Shown: one piece after another, positions 1-11,269 of the stretch
Layout: each line of letters starts with the position of its first letter
Position numbering within the stretch: the first letter of the stretch is position 1
Assembly (NCBI GenBank): GCA_963556695.1
Contig: CAUWAG010000012.1
Span: 2,170,001 to 2,234,000, forward strand
Direction of reading: 5' to 3'
Length of the DNA: 64,000 bases
Source: Anthostomella pinea
Lineage: Eukaryota; Ascomycota; Sordariomycetes; Xylariales; Xylariaceae
Notes under the pieces: generated by a model
Told to the model about the DNA's origin: nothing
Seen by the model: the letters and a program-made list of their open reading frames with translations, nothing else
The model's database searches: none
Made by a program: the position numbers and the translations under genes

Positions 1-2
1 AG

Positions 3-1850
3 GTATTGCCATACCTCAAGAAGGTGCGCCGACGTTCCCACCAACTCCACCACCCCCTTTACCCCTTACCCCTAAAGGCATCATCCCACTCCCAAACCCG
101 CATCAACCCTAACGCCCCCTCCCAAGCTCGAAACCTACCACGGCCCAGGCTCCCCCTCGCACCACGGTGCTTCGGGCCCGATCCACGTCTCAGACAGCAC
201 GATGCGCGTCAAGCGCGTCGAGGAGGAGTGGCTGCGCGCCGCGCGCACGGTCGGCTACCCCGAGATCAGCGACCTGCAGAGCCTCGACACGAACAACGGC
301 TTCCAGCGCTGGCTGCGGTACGCGTCGCCGGATGGCAAGCGGTCCGATACGGCGCATGCGTACTTGCATCCGCGGCTGAATGATGGGGGACATCCGAATT
401 TGCATGTTTTGGTCGAGGCGAAGGTCGTGAGGGTTTTGTTTGAGGATGGTGATGGTGATGATGCCGGTGGGAGCGGGAAGCGGGCTTGTGGTGTCGAGTA
501 CACGCCGAGCGCAGCGTTTACTTCGCGTCTTGACGGCGCGCCGGCGCCGAAGTTGCAAGTGAGGGCACGTCGACTGGTCGTAGTAGCGTGCGGGGCGTGC
601 GGAACGCCGCTGGTGCTGGAACGCTCGGGGGTGGGTAACCCGGCGATCTTGCAGAAAGCCGGCGTGCCGGTCGTCACGGACCTACCGGGCGTGGGGCACG
701 ATTACCAGGACCATCATCTGATCCTGTATCCGTACAAGACCTCGCTGAAGCCCGAGGAGACACTGGATGACTTCTACCTCGGGGCAACGAGCTTTGAGGA
801 GGCGGCGGAGAAGAATGATCCCCGCATAGGGTGGAACACGTGCGATATCGCTTCCAAGTTGAGGCCGACCGATGCTGAGGTCGCGGCGATGGGGCCGGAG
901 TTCCAGGATGCGTGGGATATGGACTTCAGGGATCAGCCGAATAGGCCTATGATGTCGATGGGGCTCTTGAATGCGTACGATGCCCCTTTCCTCGCGGCCA
1001 TATAGACCATATAATCCAAGTATAGCATGGAATACTAGACACAGAGGCTAACAGCTTACAGATTCGTCGGCGACGCGTCAACCGTTGACCCTGGCCAATA
1101 TGTCTCCGTATGCAGCTTCACCACGGTACGTATATGAAAGCATCCCGTCACAAGACACTGAGACTTGCTCTCGGGGACAAGCTTTGTTGTTCTCTTTCTT
1201 TCTTCATCTAGAAATGGGCCCACGGGTTCAAAGACTTGATATTAACGTACACGCAGTACCCCTATTCCCGCGGCCACATCCACATCACAGGGCCCAAAGT
1301 CGAAGACGAGCTCGACTTCAACGTGGGTTTCTTCAGCGACCCGCACGATCTCGATGTCAAGAAGCAGATCTGGGCATACAAGAAGGGCCGCGAGATCATC
1401 CGCCGCACGTGGTTCTACCGCGGTGAGGTACCGGTGTACCACCCACCGTTCTTGTCCAGCTCGAAGGCTGGGGTCGTGTCTGTTGACCGGGACTTAGAGG
1501 GCGCCTATGATGGAGAGGCAACAGGAGATACCGAGGCAAAGGGCCAGGGTGGCCAGGAGATCGAGAACTTCGAGTACTCCCCTGAAGATGACAAGGTCAT
1601 CGAGCAGTTCATCCGCATGAACATCGATACGACATGGCACTCGCTAGGAACCGCCAAGATGGCGCCGCGAGAAGAAATGGGTGTCGTGGATAAAGACCTC
1701 AATGTGTACGGGGCCAGGGGGCTGAAGGTTGCGGATCTGAGCATTGCACCGGAGAATGTGGGCGCCAATACGAATAATACGGCGCTGATGATTGGGGAGA
1801 AGGCTGCGGATATCATCATCAAGGAGCTGGGGCTAGGCCTGCCGGTGTAG
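3..1850 (+). CDS. Alcohol-oxidase-like GMC oxidoreductase (5' end missing)
   Basis: FAD-dependent GMC oxidoreductase, closest in pattern to fungal alcohol (methanol) oxidases that oxidise short primary alcohols to aldehyde plus H2O2. The window starts inside the gene. Exons read as 3-23, 127-974, 1062-1125 and 1212-1850, with introns 24-126, 975-1061 and 1126-1211, all GT..AG and keeping one frame. The joined protein runs from VLPYLKK/LETYHGPGSP through FVGDASTVDPGQY and YPYSRGHIHITGP to the C-terminal catalytic part. That part has the GMC active-site His in TWHSLGTAKM and Asn in ENVGANTNNTAL. The N-terminal Rossmann FAD motif lies upstream of the window. The C-terminus (GLGLPV) lacks a peroxisomal PTS1 tripeptide, unlike yeast alcohol oxidases. 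The family is clear from sequence; the exact substrate is inference. It could also be an aryl-alcohol or other GMC oxidase. Confidence 0.85.
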
Positions 1851-2330
1851 GTAGTAGCGGCGGTGTATATGTTGAGACCGACCAGGTCTATGGTTGTGGT
1901 TTGCTTTGAAGGCAGGCTTGTTGGAAGGTGAAGGTCTTGCTTTGGGAGATCGGTTCTGGGCTTGTTTCTTTCTTCTGCGCAATTTTTCTTGTGCTGCTGG
2001 ACGTACACTGATTATGTCCGTGAACTTCTTTCAAGGCGTGGCTATAGGGGCTTCTATGATCTTTTTCCGTGGAGATGTTAGTAGATAAACCCATGGTAGT
2101 GTCTGTGGTTGGGATGATGTGTGGTAGATACAGTTGAGACGCATAAAGTGGACCTGGGCTTGATTCTATCAACGCCAGCTGGAGCTGGAACCCTTGGGGC
2201 TCAGCTGACACTCTTTTTGTCAGATCTTGCAGTAGACCTAAAGATTGGATGAAATCCCTTCTCGATCCACGGCGAAGTGCACTTGCCTATGTCGCCTTGA
2301 CATGAATAAGCGTGCGTTCTCACGTGTGCG
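1851..2330. other. Intergenic sequence downstream of the GMC oxidase
   Basis: Contains the 3' flank of the oxidase gene. I see no convincing coding region, RNA gene or repeat here. The 5' edge of the following truncated LINE is not sharp and falls somewhere around 2300-2350. Confidence 0.5.
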
Positions 2331-2339
2331 GAAATCTCT

Positions 2340-3657
2340 GTCCATCAGCGACCGAGAAAACCCCAGCCGGGTCGACGACGTCACGGCCTCCGACTAGGAC
2401 GAATAGACCAGAGACACCCTCTTGTTGGCAGGCTCCAAATACAAGCTCGCAAGAATCCAACAAGGCTACAAAGGAGCTTCCATTTAGTCCCTGACTTCCA
2501 GAGACCAACACTTACCAGGCCATCATGGAAGAAGCCCCCAATCCGTAAAGACAAAGACAAAGAAATAGAGCTCTTCAAGCAATGGCTACAGGAGAGAAAT
2601 ATGAACACTGACCTTGTCATCTATTCAGATGGATCACAGTTGGACGACCAAGGCACAACCCGTACTGGATGGGGTTACACCATCAGGAAAGGCGGCACTA
2701 CACAAGAAATATACCGGGAAAAGGACAGACTTCTCCAAGCAGAAGTAATAGATACTGAAGTCCATGGTGCTCTCCAAGGTCTTACAACAGCCAGGGTAAT
2801 TGGACATAGAAAACAGCTATATATCTGTCTGGATAACACGTCAGTAGTAGACGGGCTCAATGGGACTCCACCCGAGACATCACAGAACATTTTTCTATGA
2901 TTTCAAGAACTTGCCACAGCACACACTCCTGGAGTGACCGTCAAGTGGATTCCTGGACACAGAGATATTGATGGCAACGAAGCTGCCGACACACTAGCAA
3001 AAGAGGGTGTCATACTAGAAACAGACACAACAAACCTTCCTATAATCTCTTGGGTTAAGAAAGATCTCAAAAGAAAGGACAAAAAAGAGTTCAACCAATA
3101 ATAAAAAAACCAATCAGAACCTAGATATTAAGAAGTATACTCACATACAGTAACTAAAAGAGACCTTATATCTTTTAAGAGGAGTACTCTACACAGATTT
3201 CTAGCAGCCAGATCTGGACATGACGACTTTGCCTGATACCATGAACGCTTTGGGCATACAGACTCGAATGATCACTGCAACTATAGTGAGAAGAAAACAC
3301 CACAACATATTTTTTTTTGTAAGAGGCTGGGGAAAAATCGGCTGCTGTCTAGGTACTTACCTAGGACAGCTTGTTTATAATACTTAGGGGAGAGGAGCAC
3401 AGAATGGACAAAATTCGTGGAGAAAAGCAAGTTCTTTTCAACAATCTGCCCCCGATAGATAGCTTTTCTTGAAGGACCAGATGGATGACCCCAAGGTCAT
3501 ACCGCCGCAACAACGGGGATGTGCTCGTGAGCGGGACTGACTGTACTTATTATCTTGATACCTCCACAACCCTGCGATACAGAGGCTCTGGGAGGCGTGG
3601 TTTGCACTACTGAGGAGCTACCCCCCACGTTAAACACAATCAATCAATCAATCAATT
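2340..3657 (+). mobile_element. 5'-truncated Tad1-like LINE (non-LTR retrotransposon) with RNase H domain
   Basis: Only the C-terminal part of ORF2 and the 3' UTR remain. The frame around 2500-3100 gives an RNase H domain with catalytic acidic residues in IYSDGS, IDTEVHGAL and LDNTSVVDG, then WIPGHRDIDGNEAADTLAKEG. About 3210-3330 encodes the terminal C..H..C knuckle common to fungal LINEs. Stops break the frame near 2898 and after 3100. The element ends in an (AATC)n tail at about 3635-3657. The last ~140 bp, from about 3515, are homologous to the 3' ends of the SINE copies at 31098 and 34235. The tail lies inside the 2EXR gene on the opposite strand, so insertion truncated that gene. The reverse transcriptase domain is absent, consistent with ordinary 5' truncation during target-primed reverse transcription. 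Confidence 0.85.
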
Positions 3658-4450
3658 GAATGATCTCGGACCATCGATTGCCGGTAGGTAGACAGCCGCA
3701 CTGGCGGTTCTGACCCAGAGTCTCATCTTGGTGTACCCGTTGAAATTCGCTAAAGAGCAGAAAACCATCCTGGAACGAAACACCTTGCCAGGTGCGAGGA
3801 TTGCCCAAGGGGCAATTGTCGGTGGGCTGGGGGATGATGATGTAGAGAACCTTAAGGTTCTTGATGCGCATGATACAGTCCTTATCCCATAGACCCATCC
3901 ATCCAGTCCAGGACGGGGTGATTGCGAGCTGCCGGATGTCGAAGAAGAAGTGGTGGTTGGGGAGAGGCTAGGGTTCGTAAGCTCTGATAGGCTTGCAAAG
4001 CAATTGGAGCCAGCCCGACTCGGCGTTGTTGAAGACAAAGACATCGTCGCCAAGGTTTACATCGACGAAGGCGGGGCGCGATGACTTGGAGGTCTGAACG
4101 TCGCGACGTCTCCAACCCCTGGCGACTGCAGCAGATGAAGACACTCTGCCAACTCTTCCCGGAAGCTCGATCGGAGTGTTCAATCCACCAGCTTGGGTGC
4201 AGGCGGGTTTCTCAATGATTGCCTTTCCGCTGGTTGCATGATTGTCGACGAAGCGACCGTCATTGGTATCCATGCAGGCATTAACACATTCGTGCTTCTG
4301 AAGGTGTCGTCCGACTTGGTTTCGTCCGACATGGTTGACAAGGAAGTAGTGCCGGATGCCCTGCTTGCTCTCTCGCTGCAGCTCCCAGATCGCGAGTCGT
4401 AACTTCGGCGGCAGCTTAGGGAAGAGGTGGAAATGGTTGAAGGCATCCAT
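3644..4450 (-). pseudogene. Broken 2EXR-domain protein gene (one in-frame TAG, 3' end in LINE tail)
   Basis: The protein begins MDAFNHFHLFPKLPPKLRLAIWE, which carries the signature start of the fungal 2EXR domain (F..F..LPPELR..IW). It continues with RPAFVDVNLGDDVFVFNN and, after a TAG codon at 3968-3970, with FFFDIRQLAITPSWTGW and IKNLKVLYIIIP in the same frame. These are the later conserved blocks of the family. One in-frame stop therefore splits an otherwise continuous 269-codon frame. No credible short intron removes the TAG. The frame terminates inside the (AATC)n tail of the LINE on the other strand (last residues IIQLID), so the native C-terminus has been replaced. A (TTTAG)n tail of a second LINE lies about 20 bp upstream of the ATG and may have removed promoter or 5' exon sequence. 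The molecular function of 2EXR proteins is unknown. Confidence 0.75.
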
Positions 4451-4454
4451 AACG

Positions 4455-5120
4455 TCTGGTGGCGGAGTTTAGTTTAGTTTAGTTTATTTAACGCCGTAGG
4501 GGCTCTAGTCTCCAGATCCTTGTGGATGTTTGGCGTGCAGGTGACTATCTCAGGGGCTAATATACAAGCCTTACTGTACGGGAAGCAGGGCATGACTCCC
4601 TATTTCCCACGATAACCTGCAAATCGAACCTCGAGGGCACACATGTTATTCCGTCAGTTTCCGTTGGCCCCGCCATTTGGGCTCGTGTTCTGTGATATCT
4701 GGTTCATAGTCGGTAGTCCGAATAGCGTTGGGGAGCTCCTCTTGCTTTGACAGTTAGTGCCTTGCGTTTAAAAGGCTATAAGCTAGAACAAAATAAAAAA
4801 CATAAAGAAAGATGGTAAAAGTAGTAAGGAGATGTGGTAACAGGCGCAGTTACACCTGGTGGTCGATGAACTGATGTTCTATAACCCTGGGACAGACTTT
4901 CGTGTAGAATTCTGTCCACTTGCAGAAGTCTCCGAATTCCTTTGGGTACGTTATCAGCCATTTCCAATAGGCTCTCCCTTCTGGTTCGGGTTTCCCGTTG
5001 GGTCCGCGGTTTCTTCGTGGCCACCTAGACCGTTTCGCAAGGGCTCTGTTGCAGAAAGCAAAGTGGGCTCGCGTTTTGATTCTCCCGCAAGAGCAGTTGT
5101 AGTGTTCCTCGTGCTTGAAC
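4455..5120 (-). mobile_element. 3' end of a second LINE (RNase H C-terminal knuckle and 3' UTR)
   Basis: On the minus strand from 5120 downward a frame reads FKHEEHYNCSCGRIKTRAHF, then FCNRALAKR and KWTEFYTKVCPR. This is the Cys/His knuckle and following tail typical of the C-terminus of fungal LINE ORF2 proteins. The reading frame stops near 4855. A 3' UTR of about 370 bp follows and ends in a (TAAAC)n simple tail at 4467-4489, adjacent to the 2EXR gene. The 5' side is interrupted at 5121 by the LTR of the Gypsy element. This tail differs from the (AATC)n tail of the LINE at 2340, so it is a different LINE family. Confidence 0.7.
4467..4489 (-). repeat. (TTTAG)n simple repeat, 3' tail of the second LINE
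   Basis: Four to five copies of a 5-bp unit (AGTTT on the plus strand). Such short tandem tails are usual at the 3' terminus of Tad1-like LINEs. It lies about 17 bp upstream of the 2EXR start codon. Confidence 0.7.
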
Positions 5121-5332
5121 TGTCACGGCGAGCGTACTGAGGAGCTGGGACATGGCTGGCAGCAAGCAGCTATTATTCTATTGACGAGAATATCAAGACT
5201 AGAGAGGAAAGGAAGAGAGAGAGAGATAGGTACAGTGGGAGGTTGCCCCTTTAAGGGGATCTTCTGGTCAGATCCTTCCCTTATTAGGAAGTATCCACTT
5301 GTCATGTGGGAAGGTCTGTGCAGGCCGTCACA
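5121..5332 (-). repeat. 3' LTR of the Gypsy element
   Basis: 212 bp, plus-strand boundaries TGTCACGGCG ... GGCCGTCACA. It is nearly identical to the LTR at 11270 and to the solo LTR at 27487. It contains a GA-rich run, (AG)n, near its middle. Confidence 0.9.
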
Positions 5333-5348
5333 TTATTCCCCCCTTTAT
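5333..5348 (-). promoter_or_regulatory. Polypurine tract of the Gypsy element
   Basis: Element-sense sequence AATAAAGGGGGGAATAA lies directly upstream of the 3' LTR, the position where plus-strand DNA synthesis is primed in LTR retrotransposons. Confidence 0.75.
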
Positions 5349-5358
5349 TAAAATCAGT

Positions 5359-8300
5359 TTATGACAATGATTTCTTCCGAGTTCTTTTTACTCCTTGTGC
5401 AGAGCCTTTTACAGGCAGGTTGTCTTCCTCAAGATCAGTTAGATCCTGATCATCAGTAGCAGCCTCTATCCATTGCTGTAACCTTTGAGGGGGACCTGAC
5501 GCCTTGGGATTTGTGTCATGGAACTCTTTGACGTGTACAGCTGAGTTTCTAAAGTTAGCTGCTGGGTACCACATTGGGTAAGGATCATGACCTATCCATT
5601 CAGCCTGGTACTCCAGCTTGCCCCGGGTTAGGCGGGAGGACAGAATCTTGTTAACTTCCCACTCAGGAACCCCATCCATATCGATGGGCGGCGGTGGAGG
5701 GATCACCTGACCTGGACAGGGTCATTTGGTGACCGTACCAAGCGGCTTGTATTGATGACCTGATGAGCGTTTATCCCAGGGGGTAAGTTAATCTCAGAGG
5801 CGTTCTCATTGATCTATTTGATGACCCGATATGGTCCCATATAGGGGTTGTCCAACCCATCATGTGGGCGGTCAGTACGCCATGCTCCTTTGCGGACATA
5901 TACCATATCGTCTGGCTTCTAGTCAATTGGTCGTTGGGACTTGTCAGCCTGCTTCTTGTACTTTGTTTATGCCTTAAAGAGGTTGGTTTTGGCCCATGCC
6001 ACGGCCTGTGCCCGGCGTTCAGCAAACTCTTGAGCATCTGAACGGCTTAGCCGCTCTGTAATAGACGTCTTTCTTAAGAGGGGACTGCATTTATCCCAGT
6101 CAAATGTTATAATTGGAAGAAACCCCAGTTCAACCTCAGCTGGAGATAAGCCGGTACTTGTATGAGATTATGTGGCATAAACAAAATCAAGACAGGGCAA
6201 CAGTTAAGACCAGTTATCCTGAAAGTGGCTTATAAAGGATCAGAGCTTGGTCTAAAGAAACTGATTAATGATCTCTGTCTGACCATCCGTCTGAGGGTGC
6301 TCTGCAGTAGAGTGGCGTAGGTCCATCCCTATGAGCTTGGCTAGTTCATCTAAAAAGGCAGCAATGAACTGGGGACCACGGTCTGAAGTCACAGTCTCAG
6401 GGGTGCCATAGACCCTCCAAGGTCCATTGAAGTATAAGGTGGCAAGGTCCTTGGCTGTACATGTCTTATATGTTGGAATAAACCACGGGCGTTTACCTAG
6501 TCGGTCTATCACCACATAGATTGTGTCATAGCCTAGCTTGTCTTTTGGCATGGTCTTGAAGTCCATAGAGACATGTTGCCAAGGACGATCTGATATAGGC
6601 AGAGGCTGTAGCAAGCCGGCTGGCTTAAGACATGAATTGCGGCCTCTGCCACATTCTGGGCAATGAGCGCAATAGCGGTCTATGAAAGCACCCATACCAG
6701 GCCAGGAATAACGCTCTGCTACTAAGGCACGCATCTTGTTCCGACCAGGGTGTGCACGGGAAGGTAGTCTGTGAATCTCATCATAAAGTTGTGTGTGTAG
6801 GTGCCCCTCATCAGGCACCACAAGGCGTCCCTTTTTCAACAATAAGCCATCAACAAGACTATAACCCTGCTGACTGTGTTTGGCTTTTTCTTGCTCAAGG
6901 AATAGGGTCTCTAAAGAGCGGTTGGCTGTCAAGATGGCATCAATAAGCTGAACACCCTCTAGAGAACCGTCTGGGTCCTGGTTGTTGGCTTTCAAGGTGG
7001 CCACAATGGCACATACCAGGTTGTCTTCTGGACTAGATGACGAGTCGGTCACAGGCAGGTCAATGGGTCTATTGAACCTTTCAACAGGTAGGAGGATCTG
7101 GCGGCGACTTTTATCCTTGATGGCCTTTTGTGTAGCCAGATCTACAGCTTTCCGTGATAGAGTATCAGCTATCAGGTTCTCCCTACCTGGACAGAAAGAG
7201 ATGATGAAGTCCAGGCCCGAGATATCCTCACTCCAGGCTGTTTGTCGAGCATTGAGCTGTCGCTTAATGACAAAGTACTAGAGTGCCTGATGATCTGTGA
7301 AAACAGGAAAGGGATACTAAAGGGCAATGAGCATGTGGTTCCATTCTCACATGGCATAGACAATTGCCAGTAGTTCCTTGTCATGGATGGGATAGTTGCA
7401 CTCTGTTGCATTCATAGTTCGCGACAAATAGGCCACTGGATGCCAGTTATCTTGCTCATCCTATTGGGAAAGGGCTGCTGAGATTACACCATCTGAAGCG
7501 TCTGTTTCCAGCTTGGTAGAAGCTGTTTCCTTGAAATGTGAGAGCAAGAGAGCTGAGCATAAGGCAGCCTTTAGGTTGTCAAAGGCTCTCTGCTGTTCCT
7601 TGGTCCATAGGTACTTGGTTGCCACAGTGAGACGGTAAAGAGGTTTAGCTATCCTACTAAAACTCTCTATGAATTGCCAATAGAAGTTACAGAATCCCAA
7701 GAAAGACTGTAATTCTTTAACAGTCTTAGGCTCCTCCTAGTCCCTCATGGCGGCAATCTTGGCTTGATCAACTAATATGCCACTGGTTGATATTATATAT
7801 CCCAGGAATTTTGTTGATATGACAGCAAACTCGCTCTTCTTGATGTCAGCCTGGAGGCCAGCTTCCCGGAGCTTCTGGAGGACCTTGCGGACATGGTCCC
7901 AGTGTTCCAATGGGTCTGTAGAGAAGATCAGGATATCGTCCACATAGGCTGTACAGAACTCGTCCAGATATGGGAACAAGGCCTTGTTGATATATCGCTG
8001 GAAGGTACTTGAGCCGTTATAAAGTCCAAAAGGGAGCATTTTGTACTTGTACTGACCAAAGCGCGTGCGGAAGGTCGTGAGATCTTCAGAGGCTGGATCC
8101 ATGCGGATTCGGTGGAAAGCCGCCCTGATATCCAGCTTGGTGAACAGCTTAGCGCTAGATAGACGTTCCAAAGTTTCGCTGATTAATGGCAGTGGGTAGC
8201 GGTCCTTTTTTGACTGAACATTGAGCTCGCGGTAGTCAACACAGAAACGCAAGCCTCCATTTGGCTTTTTAGTAAAAAGAACAGGGGATCCATACTCTGC

Positions 8301-9635
8301 TGCACTAGGAACAATCCACTCCTTGCGTAAGTGTTCCGTCAGATATTGCTTGAGGGCAATAAGGTGGTCAGCCTTCATGCTGTATAAGGGGTGCAGGCAA
8401 AGAGTCTTGGCCTCTGGCTTGAGCTCACTCTTGTGGTCAATATCCTTGCGAAAAGGGGGTAGCTCATTGCTTTCTGTCTTAGAAAAGACATCCATAAAAT
8501 CTTGCGTTTCTGGTGGAAGTCTGCTGCGTAGCAGGTGTTAAGTCTCTGAGTCTTCCTTATCAATTGAGTAATCAATAGCTTGATCAAGCTCATATACTGA
8601 AAAGGAGAACACATCTCCATAGCTGTGCCGTTGATGTTGCCGCTTCTGACGGTAACCAGCCTGTCTAAAGAAGGTACTTCCTAAGACTAGGTGGATATCC
8701 GCGCCCAGAACGTTCATTATTGCGTCTTTGCTAACCTTGGGATGAACAGCCTGGCGTAGCGAAGTCTTTTGCAAGGATACCGGACGGTCCCGTCCTGCTA
8801 GCTGGTCTTTCATAGCCTGGCGTAGCGAAGTCTTTTGCAAGGATACCGGGCGGTCCCGTCCTGCTAGCTGGTCTTTCATAGCCTGGCGTAGCGAAGTCTT
8901 TTGCAAGGATACCGGGCGGTCCCGTCCTGCTAGCTGGTCTTTCATAGCCTGTAAGGACTGATGATGGTCTCTTGCCCATGTAGCCAGTATTTGAGGGCGT
9001 TATAGTATCTTCTGTGGGCGTTTCTCTTGCTCTTCCCACTGTGAATCCCTATGGAGCATGTCTTGCTGGGCCTGAGGATTGATAGCCCGTTGTCTTAACC
9101 ACTGGCGAGCTGGGTTAGTGATGTCGGTCTTCCAGTTGGTAAGGAAAGGTAGTTCTGGTGGGAAATATAGGCGGTTCCGCCGGCAGTCTGGTAAGAGGTT
9201 GTGAACAGCCAAAAACCGCTTGCCAATAATAAGGTCAAAGTTCTTGCTGGGTCCAAACTCTGCTTCTAGGATAGGGGCTTCCCGGAAGGTTCTTCCCTAA
9301 ATCTGGAAATTTGCTGCAACCGCTGTGTTGATAACCTGTGAATGCCTCTTACCAAAGCCATTCAGGGTGGCAGGCTCATCAAAATGTCTTTAAGGGAGTT
9401 CCTATCGTTGAGCCAAGGGTCTCATGATTGAACGGCTGCCTAAAAGATAAACCTCTGCTCCGGTATCAATCAAAACTTTTACACGCACTGCAATTCTATT
9501 CCACCGGATGGTTGCAGTCATCATAAAGGTACTGCCGCCTATCAAGCCAGTGAGGTCTGTTTGAAGTGATGGAATTTCAAGGGAGTGGTGAGCCAGTTGA
9601 TTGATAGTACATTGGAGGCCTAGGTGGGAGACTTT
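5359..9635 (-). pseudogene. Gypsy pol (protease, RT, RNase H, integrase, chromodomain), broken
   Basis: One frame carries most of pol. The aspartic protease motif LIDTGAEVYLLGS is at about 9440-9473. Reverse transcriptase spans about 7750-8430, with LDIRAAFHRIRM, the LPFGL block and the catalytic YVDD near 7935. RNase H covers about 7170-7460 (TDHQAL). Integrase spans about 6250-6850, with an HHCC finger ending CAHCPEC, then DFKTMP, SDRGPQF and a TDGQTEIINQ catalytic Glu block. The C-terminal chromodomain (5359-5706, WEVNKILSSRL, YQAEWIGHD) is in another frame after a 1-nt loss near 5712. Stops in the pol frame occur at 7737 and, in the RNase H region, near 7459, 7349, 7318 and 7277; more lie in the integrase tail around 5780-6250. 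Pol is in a different frame from gag. The element cannot move on its own. Confidence 0.88.
8748..8950 (-). repeat. Three 66-bp tandem repeats inside Gypsy pol
   Basis: Three near-perfect 66-bp copies (start points 8748, 8814, 8880) followed by a few bases of a fourth. The period is a multiple of three, so on the minus strand it encodes a repeated 22-residue block (MKDQLAGRDRPVSLQKTSLRQA, split here as MKDQLAGRDRP and VSLQKTSLRQA) between protease and reverse transcriptase. Confidence 0.9.
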
Positions 9636-9637
9636 CC

Positions 9638-11107
9638 CTAGGCCCTTGAGTTTTCTGACCCGCTGTCAGAAGTAACATCCTGGATCAGACCAGAAGAGGT
9701 CTCATTGTCTTCTTCTAAAAAATATACATAAGGAGTTCTTTTGTCTGGACACTTGGGAGCAATATGACCCTCTTTGCCACACAAGTAGCATGTGACACTT
9801 TCTGCCTTGTGGGGTATGTGTGATTGGTGAATGTGCTTTCTTTCAGGGACTGCAGAGAGACGGGGAGTCTTCTGATCAAGTGATGCTCTTGCTGGTTGGA
9901 AGGTAGTGTCAATCGCTTGGTTGGACAAAGCTTGGGTTGGTAGGCTTCTGATGAATTGTTGGTGTCCAGGTGCCGCAGTGATGGTATGGCGGGAGGAAGC
10001 TTTTAAGAAGCTTTGGTGCTGCTTCTTGACCCATTTAATCTCTGTAAGCTGTTTAGTATTGTTAGAACAGATATTCCGAAATTGGTTGAAAGAAACATTA
10101 AAGTTAAGATAAGAAGCCATCACTTGTATCCTCAGGGGTGGTATCAGCTTTCGGTTCAGTTCATACTTCCATTCTGTCTGGGACAGGCCTGCCTTGCTGG
10201 CTAAGAGAACCCATGTGGAACAAAAGGAGTAGAAGTCTTGCGCTGGTTCCATCCATAGATTATGGAGCTGATCCCTGGCTTGAGCAGCTGCATCGGGATT
10301 ACTGTAAGAGGACCGGAGAAAGTCATACACCTCTTTAATAGTAGTAAGTAACTCGGTGTTCTCTTCAGAAATGAATGGTTCCAATGCTATAACTGTATCA
10401 CCTTCTATTAGTGTACAAAGCCAATCAAACTTTGATTCTTCTGTAAGGAAGAGCCATCAATTGGTCCATAGCTTGCGTTAAGTACTGTTCTTTCACTGTT
10501 CAAAGGTTGGGTTTTGACCGTCACTTAGCTTTGCAGGGTCTGCCAGCTTGATGGAATGTCGTATGGCATTTGAGATTGATGCCATAGAAGCTGAGGAGTC
10601 CCACCTAGGGGTCGTTGTGTGTGGAGAACCTGTTTCCAAGGAAGGAAAGGCTTGTTCTTCTCGTGGTGTGCTGAAATGCACAGACTGTCGCTCTGTTGTG
10701 GGCCTTGGTGGCTCAGACCTCGGGATCCGGATGTGTAGTTCGGTTTGCAGTCTGGCTAGCTGCTCTGCCGTAAGCATATCCAGGTTAAAGAGCAAGGGGT
10801 CGTCTGATCGGCCCAGATCACCGCTCATGATTGGTGCCATGGGCTGGGTCTGTGGGTCCTGGAATGTGGTCCTGGAGGAAGATGGAGCCGATGAAGAGTT
10901 TGAGGGAGATTTATTATGGGTCAAAGCGGCCTTTGATCGCGTGTTTGGCTTGCTCTGGCCCCCTTGTGCCTTGGTTTTCTGTTTCTTTGGTTCTTTCTTT
11001 GGCGGAAGGTTATTGGTGTTGTGGGATGTTTGGGTAAGTTGGGCTGGTCTTTCAGTCCCTTCAGAACTATCCTGATATTTTGGAATGATAATGGTACTTA
11101 TCGTCAC
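9638..11107 (-). pseudogene. Gypsy gag (capsid and zinc knuckle), broken
   Basis: A Ser/Pro-rich N-terminal part (10493-11107) and a capsid/nucleocapsid part (9638-10384) are in the same frame but separated by in-frame stops between 10384 and 10493. The second part contains the retrotransposon gag core (LRSSYSNPDAAAQARDQL, FCSTWVLLASKAGL). It ends with the CCHC zinc knuckle CYLCGKEGHIAPKC at about 9758-9800, which binds RNA. The gag stop at 9638 slightly overlaps the start of the pol frame, so the intact ancestor needed a frameshift or had a fused frame. Confidence 0.85.
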
Positions 11108-11256
11108 GGTGTGTTGGACAGAATCAGTGATAATAATAGGTGTATAATAAAGTCTTGGGGTAGGTGGGTGTTCGGAGACACTGTACCTGTCACTGCTAGA
11201 GGCAAAACTCCTTGCAGTGGTGATCTGAAGACAAGGTTTCTGATCTGGTATGGAGG

Positions 11257-11268
11257 AGTCTTGATATT
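11257..11268 (-). promoter_or_regulatory. Primer-binding site of Tf1/sushi self-priming type
   Basis: Immediately inside the 5' LTR the element-sense sequence AATATCAAGACT (one base from the LTR end) is exactly complementary to AGTCTTGATATT within the LTR (plus-strand match at 11338-11349). This arrangement is known from Tf1 and sushi-type elements, where the 5' end of the transcript folds back and primes minus-strand synthesis instead of a tRNA. The 12-nt match is directly visible; that transcription starts at that LTR site is inference. Confidence 0.7.
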
Positions 11269-11269
11269 A

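Noticed and set aside
10548..11075. Plus-strand open frame opposite the Gypsy gag
   Set aside because: Antisense shadow of gag; no independent coding evidence.
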